A stretch of DNA of 64,000 nucleotides from CAYILR01 sp964364175 (GTDB lineage Bacteria > Bdellovibrionota > UBA1018), in the NCBI GenBank assembly GCA_964364175.1, contig CAYILR010000016.1, positions 1 through 64,000 of the forward strand. The letters are read 5' to 3'. Numbering within the stretch: the first letter of the stretch is position 1; each line of letters opens with the position of its first letter. Below, one piece after another: positions 59,719 to 64,000 of this stretch. The notes under the pieces are model-generated. The model had not been told where the DNA came from, did not search any database, and worked only from the letters and a program-made list of their open reading frames with translations. The translations under genes and the position numbers were made by a program.

Positions 59719-60693
59719 CTAAACGGTGACTTCCTTCCACCAGCGCCTGCTCAAAGCAGTCGGTTCTTGTTGACGCAAAATCGAACTTAGTAAACTAATC
59801 GTCTGCACCGGAGATTCCAGATGAATCGAATGCCCAACTTTTGGGATCACAAAACCTTGAGCAGGAAGCTTACTGTCCTTCAAAGCCTTTAGCCAATACG
59901 AGACCCAAACTGAGGGAGACAAAGTATCGGCTTCTCCCCAAAGCAGCCAAGTCTTGCAATGAAAGTGTTTCAAACGACTCTCCACCACATGATCTTCCCT
60001 CACCGACTTCATGAAAGCCAAAACATCTTTGCGAGTGAAAAAATGATCAAACTGCCAAGCGATCAAAGGAAACCAAATCGGCTCGTTGGCAAAAATATGT
60101 TTTCTGAATTTCGTGAATCCGACAGCCATCGCTGCTTCAAAGCGTTTGATCCACTGCCTTTTCAGTCGTTTGTTCCCAAACACTCCCGAGGGATTCGCGA
60201 TGATCACCATGTCAGGGCCAGGATACTTCCCGGGGATTCTTTTCTGGCTTCCTTTTTCAGCGGCATAAAGCGCGGTCAGCCATCCACCTAACGAATGCCC
60301 AAAAACAACTCTAGGTTCTAGCTCGTCCAGAACCTGAATCACTCCCGCAGTCAGCTCATCCATGGAGCCACATTGCTCGATTCCCATATACCCGTTGAAT
60401 CCGGGCAAATCCAAAACTACCAATTCATCAAATTGCTGTTTCAACGCACGATTCAAGCCACGAAGCACCACCTGCCAACTCAATGGAGTATCGCCAAATC
60501 CAGCCATCCAAACCAGGCGACGGGAGTGCCTCACTCGAACGCGATGGTGAACAAACTTCATCCGCCAAAGACCGATTTTGATATTTCCGACCTGGCGAAT
60601 TTCTAATTTGTAACCGAGTCTCTCAAAGATGGGCTTGTGTAACTCGCAAGCCTTGCGGGACATCATCGACTTGAAATTTTTTGTTTTTTTCAT
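59719..60693 (-). CDS. Alpha/beta-hydrolase fold protein
   Basis: 324 residues with nucleophile elbow GHSLGGW, the acid loop WGEADTLSPS and the His in KVGHSIHLESP, so a complete Ser-Asp-His set. A basic N-terminal region of about 60 residues has no signal peptide. The cap region (about 180-245) is rich in Lys and aromatics. Substrate unknown; it is separated from the FadH-like gene by 13 bp and is probably co-transcribed. Confidence 0.85.
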   Translation of the reverse strand: MKKTKNFKSMMSRKACELHKPIFERLGYKLEIRQVGNIKIGLWRMKFVHHRVRVRHSRRLVWMAGFGDTPLSWQVVLRGLNRALKQQFDELVVLDLPGFNGYMGIEQCGSMDELTAGVIQVLDELEPRVVFGHSLGGWLTALYAAEKGSQKRIPGKYPGPDMVIIANPSGVFGNKRLKRQWIKRFEAAMAVGFTKFRKHIFANEPIWFPLIAWQFDHFFTRKDVLAFMKSVREDHVVESRLKHFHCKTWLLWGEADTLSPSVWVSYWLKALKDSKLPAQGFVIPKVGHSIHLESPVQTISLLSSILRQQEPTALSRRWWKEVTV

Positions 60694-60750
60694 CTGCTTA
60701 AGCCACTGAAGCTAGACGATTTTGGGTTGTTCTGCATCAAAAAACCTGCG

Positions 60751-61707
60751 ATGACTAAGCCTTACATGTACTTCCCGTTTCGACCCGACATTCACCTGAC
60801 TGAATTTCTCAAAACACATCCATTCACCTACTCAGCCGAGATCATTCCTCCTCGTAACGGTGCGGAACAAATGAAAGTTCTCACTCAAGTGCAACAGTTG
60901 ATGACGGCGGGAGCACAGTTTCTTTCTGTCACCAAAGGAGCGGGCGGAAGCCTTCGTGGAGGCAGCCTGCCCATCTCCCAACTGATCAAAGAGCAATTCA
61001 AAGTCCCCTGCACTGCCCATTTTACCTGCCGCGATCTGACCGTGCAGGAAGTTGAAAATCAACTCGTGGACCATCACTATTTTGGCATTCGAAACATCTT
61101 GGCTCTGCGCGGAGATCCGCCCGAGGGGCAACCCGAATGGAAACCTCGCGAAGGTGGGCACTTGTATGCCTATCAGCTCATTGAGCAAATCCGGAAGCTC
61201 AATGAGGGAATTTACTTGGAGCGGGCAGGAGGTGGCCCAACGCATGATAGCACTCCTGAGAAAACCCAATTTTGCATAGGCGCTGCAGCCTATCCCGACT
61301 ACCCGGACGAAAAACGTCGGATCGAGTACTTCAAACTCAAAGTCGAGGCGGGTGCTCATTTTGCCATCACTGACATGATTTATGATTCGGATTCGTATGC
61401 AAGGTTTTTGGATCAAACCGCTCGCGAAGGCGCTCAGATCCCGATTCTTCCGGGAGCTCGCGTTTTAAAATCCCAGAAGCAGGCCCTGCGAATGATGAGT
61501 AAATTCAAAACCGTAATTCCGAAAAATTTTTTCAATCAACTGCCCGAAGAGGAGATCGAGGGTTCGTTCCCACAAGCGCTGGATGCCTTTTTACAGCTCG
61601 TAGAACGCCTGAAACGGGCTGGAGCACCTGGAATTCACCTTTTCGTAGTTGTCGACACGCAGTCAGCTGTGATTGCATTGCAGACATTGACAGGGAGCTC
61701 TCTATGA
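60751..61707 (+). CDS. metF: Methylenetetrahydrofolate reductase
   Basis: About 318 residues from the ATG at 60751; an ATG eight codons upstream is possible. TIM-barrel flavoprotein signatures: FTYSAEIIPPRNG, LSVTKGAGGS, AHFTCRDLT, RNILALRGDPPEGQ, CIGAAAYPDYPDE and GAHFAITDMIYDSDSYARFL. It makes the 5-methyl-THF that MetH consumes. The stop overlaps the dcd start by 4 bp. Confidence 0.93.
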   Translation: MTKPYMYFPFRPDIHLTEFLKTHPFTYSAEIIPPRNGAEQMKVLTQVQQLMTAGAQFLSVTKGAGGSLRGGSLPISQLIKEQFKVPCTAHFTCRDLTVQEVENQLVDHHYFGIRNILALRGDPPEGQPEWKPREGGHLYAYQLIEQIRKLNEGIYLERAGGGPTHDSTPEKTQFCIGAAAYPDYPDEKRRIEYFKLKVEAGAHFAITDMIYDSDSYARFLDQTAREGAQIPILPGARVLKSQKQALRMMSKFKTVIPKNFFNQLPEEEIEGSFPQALDAFLQLVERLKRAGAPGIHLFVVVDTQSAVIALQTLTGSSL

Positions 61708-62237
61708 TTTTGACAGGACCAGAAATTCAAAAACGACTCGGCACCGATATTGTGATTGATCCATTCAATCCCGCTCGAGTGGGACCGAACTCTTACAACC
61801 TGAGCCTCCACGAGGATCTGATTGTTTATACAGAATCTCCACTCGACATGAAAAAAGACAATCCCTCGCAAAGAATTCGAATCGGCGAAGAAGGGCTTCT
61901 TTTGGAACCGGGTCGACTCTACCTCGCACGAACCCGAGAATACACAGAGACTCGCAACCTAGTGCCGATGCTCGAAGGTCGCTCCAGCATCGGTCGACTC
62001 GGACTCTATGTTCACGTTACTGCTGGATTCGGTGACGTTGGATTTTGTGGGTACTGGACTCTGGAGATGCATTGCGTGCATCCGATTCGAATCTACGCAG
62101 GCGTCGAGATCTGCCAGATTTTCTATCACACCGTAATGGGCGAAATTAAAAATTATCAATCCAAGAAATACCAAGCTAACCGCGATGTTCAAACTTCACG
62201 CTTGTGGATGGATTTCGAACCCAAGGGAAAACGCTAG
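61704..62237 (+). CDS. dcd: dCTP deaminase
   Basis: 177 residues: MILTGPEIQKRL, PNSYNLSLHEDL, EGRSSIGRLGL and VTAGFGDVGFCGYWTLEM, the trimeric dUTPase/dCTP deaminase fold with the catalytic Glu in TLEM. It converts dCTP to dUTP for thymidylate synthesis. It is coupled to metF, which fits a folate/thymidylate theme. Confidence 0.94.
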   Translation: MILTGPEIQKRLGTDIVIDPFNPARVGPNSYNLSLHEDLIVYTESPLDMKKDNPSQRIRIGEEGLLLEPGRLYLARTREYTETRNLVPMLEGRSSIGRLGLYVHVTAGFGDVGFCGYWTLEMHCVHPIRIYAGVEICQIFYHTVMGEIKNYQSKKYQANRDVQTSRLWMDFEPKGKR

Positions 62238-62252
62238 GTTCCTCAATCTGAT

Positions 62253-62906
62253 TCAAACCACGCGTTTCGAAGCAAAATACCAGCGATTGAAGTTTCCGCC
62301 GGTCACAGATGCGGCCATATAAAGCCACCCCAGCCAGGTGGGGACAACACCCAGGAAATTGGCTTGGCTGGCGTTGTAATAAAATCCACCCATACTCGTT
62401 AAATAAATTTCTACCGCCACGCCACCAATCGCGGCCATCACGCCCAAAGCAAAGCCTTGCAGAGTTCGGTCAAAAGCAATCCATGTCGCCAACGCTAAAG
62501 CTCCCATCATGACGTCTTTCAAGCCACCCGCTGGCAAAGTGACAAACCCACTCAATGCATAGATGGTGCAAAAAACAATCGCCTGAATCACGATCATCCC
62601 TAGATTTTTGGCTCCGGGGCGTGCAGGGATTTTTTTCCACTTTCTCCAGGCAATCACATGATCAAAAGTAAAATGAAGCATTCCGATCGCAATTCCTGCA
62701 GATCCAAAAAGAAGCGGAACCCAAAATGGCATTTTTCCACCCGCGAAGTACCAGGGATAGATATCGAGTGGATAGCCGGTTGTTCCTGAAATGACGTGGC
62801 ACCAGTCCCCTAGCGTGCCAAAAAGTGCTCCTGTCACAAAAACAAGAATCACGCCGATAACGGGACGGGAGATCGGCATCATTTTTTCTTTGATTTTTCG
62901 GACCAC
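62253..62906 (-). CDS. Polytopic membrane protein of unknown family
   Basis: 217 residues with about six hydrophobic helices. Conserved-looking features are GTLGDWCHVISGTTGYP in the first loop, MPFWVPLLFGSAGIAIG and HFTFDH. The pattern suggests a small integral enzyme or carrier, but I cannot name the family. It lies 11 bp downstream of proC and is probably in the same transcript. Confidence 0.75.
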   Translation of the reverse strand: MVRKIKEKMMPISRPVIGVILVFVTGALFGTLGDWCHVISGTTGYPLDIYPWYFAGGKMPFWVPLLFGSAGIAIGMLHFTFDHVIAWRKWKKIPARPGAKNLGMIVIQAIVFCTIYALSGFVTLPAGGLKDVMMGALALATWIAFDRTLQGFALGVMAAIGGVAVEIYLTSMGGFYYNASQANFLGVVPTWLGWLYMAASVTGGNFNRWYFASKRVV

Positions 62907-62917
62907 TGCTCGCTTCT

Positions 62918-63715
62918 TTATTTGGCTTTCCTCAAAGCCCTGCTGCGCTTGGTCGCTGCCAAAACCGCTTTGATCAGGGTCACTCTCAGTTTACCCTCTT
63001 CCAAGGCCATCAGTCCATCAATCGTACAACCAGCGGGAGTGGTCACTTCGTCTTTCAAAGACGCAGGGTGTGCGTTTTGCTCCAAAACCATTTGAGATGC
63101 ACCCAAAAGAGTCTGCGCCGCCAATAATGTGGCTGTCTTGCGAGGAAGCCCCACTTTGACTCCCGCTTCACTCAACGACTCGATGATCAGGTAAACATAG
63201 GCAGGACCGCATCCACTCAATCCCGTCGCGCCGTCCATCAACGACTCTTCAATCCATGCCGTCCTGCCTACAGAATCGAAGATCGCCTGAACCTTCTTGG
63301 CTCGGTCATCAGCAACCACCCCAGTCAACACTGTCATCCCCTGCCCGACGAGACAGGGCGTGTTTGGCATGGCCCGTATGATGCTGGCCTTGCCTCCCGA
63401 CCAGAGTTTCAACTGTTCCAGTGTAATGGAAGCACAAATCGAGACCAGGGTATGCTGAGGCTTCAGCTCACCCTGAATCTCTTCCAAAACTTTTTGTGCC
63501 TGATGCGGTTTAACACCCAAGAAAACGAAATCTGATTCTCTCACCAATTTCCGATTATCTTGATGGCAGGGGATCGAAAGCCGACGTCCCGCTTCGTTGG
63601 CGCTATCAGACGAGCGAGTTGTCCCCGAAGCTGACTCATACTGAGATCCAGACTTCTTCAGACCTTGAATAATGGCCTCGCCCATTTTGCCGAGGCCGAT
63701 GACTCCGATTCGCAT
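62918..63715 (-). CDS. proC: Pyrroline-5-carboxylate reductase
   Basis: 265 residues: N-terminal NAD(P)-binding GLGKMGEAI, FLGVKPHQAQKVL, IRAMPNTPCLVGQGM, GLSGCGPAYVYLIIESL and LKDEVTTPAGCTIDGL, all diagnostic of ProC, the last step of proline synthesis. It starts 5 bp after serC. Confidence 0.95.
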   Translation of the reverse strand: MRIGVIGLGKMGEAIIQGLKKSGSQYESASGTTRSSDSANEAGRRLSIPCHQDNRKLVRESDFVFLGVKPHQAQKVLEEIQGELKPQHTLVSICASITLEQLKLWSGGKASIIRAMPNTPCLVGQGMTVLTGVVADDRAKKVQAIFDSVGRTAWIEESLMDGATGLSGCGPAYVYLIIESLSEAGVKVGLPRKTATLLAAQTLLGASQMVLEQNAHPASLKDEVTTPAGCTIDGLMALEEGKLRVTLIKAVLAATKRSRALRKAK

Positions 63716-63720
63716 TGAAA

Positions 63721-64000
63721 CTATGCCTTTCGCGCGAATTCGCGGAGGTAATCGGCCAGTTTTTCTGCGCCTGCAAGCGGAAATGCGTTGTACATCGAAG
63801 CCCTGAATCCACCCACCGATCGGTGACCTTTCAGACCGTCCATGCCCCGTTCTTCAGCACCCGATAAAAACGATTTTTCTTTGTCCACGTTTTTGAGACG
63901 GAAAGTAATGTTTACGAGTGAGCGATCTTTCTTTTGCGAAACTGCCGATTCGTAGATCTCGGGGAACTCATCCAAAGCATCATAGACGTAAGATGCTTTC
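63721..64000 (-). CDS. serC: Phosphoserine aminotransferase, C-terminal part
   Basis: The reading frame runs off the right edge of the window; about 92 C-terminal residues are visible. KDRSLVNITFRLKN, LKGHRSVGGFRASMYNAFPLAGAEKLADYLREFA is the C-terminal signature of SerC, which makes phosphoserine and a pyridoxal precursor. A TTG at 63975 is in frame but simply a leucine codon of the longer protein. Confidence 0.92.
   Translation of the reverse strand, partial: KASYVYDALDEFPEIYESAVSQKKDRSLVNITFRLKNVDKEKSFLSGAEERGMDGLKGHRSVGGFRASMYNAFPLAGAEKLADYLREFARKA

Overview
The window reads as a chromosomal segment of a Gram-negative, outer-membrane-bearing, predator-type bacterium of the Bdellovibrionota or a close relative. 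The best pointer is a 68-residue histone-fold protein at 44700-44906 of the kind known from Bdellovibrio bacteriovorus. It is supported by phage-fibre-like lipoproteins, exported proteins of no known family, two outer-membrane barrel proteins, a secreted subtilase and dense co-directional housekeeping genes. The phylum is an inference; no rRNA gene is present.

Layout. 1-1.6 kb: two minus-strand lipoproteins of a modular fibre family. 1.8-8.3 kb: a 1046-residue membrane protein, an HD phosphohydrolase and an exported Ala/Gly-rich protein. 8.3-16.3 kb: acyl-CoA ligase, hotdog protein, class A beta-lactamase-like hydrolase, YVTN propeller, tRNA-Ala, PAP2-type membrane enzyme, porin and CPBP protease. 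16.3-24.4 kb: tRNA-Leu in palindromic debris, LD-carboxypeptidase, EngB, a sigma-54 activator with its own sigma-54 promoter, a FliL-like protein, then accA-gmk-rsh. 24.5-30.1 kb: small exported proteins, a Y-shaped inverted-repeat element, subtilase, RecJ and a MntA/HepT pair. 30.1-33.9 kb: a third fibre lipoprotein coupled to a signal-peptidase-like protein, an MFS transporter and a ParE/Phd-type pair. 33.9-38.2 kb: tgt-yajC-secD-secF. 38.2-42.9 kb: an overlapping five-gene envelope operon (barrel, FMN_bind-like, OB-fold, MacB-like permease, ATPase). 43-47.5 kb: MBL hydrolase, orphan ATPase, MITE-like palindrome, histone, exported ATP-grasp protein, hemerythrin, PduO-type adenosyltransferase and tRNA-Gly. 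47.6-55.2 kb: metH, a secreted protein and pstB-phoU-phoB-phoR. 55.3-64 kb: tyrS, HNH nuclease, FadH-like reductase, alpha/beta hydrolase, metF, dcd, a membrane protein, proC and the 3' end of serC.

How the genes work together. Several blocks are translationally coupled by 1-38 bp overlaps: tgt-yajC-secDF (queuosine tRNA plus Sec accessory), the 38.7-42.9 kb envelope operon, pstB-phoU-phoBR (phosphate sensing without the pstSCA permease here), and the two toxin-antitoxin pairs. metH, metF and the cobalamin adenosyltransferase share one-carbon/cobalamin metabolism although they are not one operon. The acyl-CoA ligase, MaoC-like protein, AccA and the FadH-like reductase touch fatty-acid metabolism.

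The less ordinary content is the fibre-lipoprotein family with an identical post-Cys anchor, the histone, the five-gene envelope operon, and a set of long inverted-repeat elements (4934-5027, 16285-16516, 24796-25024, 44386-44569). At least the last three share an architecture of long terminal arms around inner hairpins.
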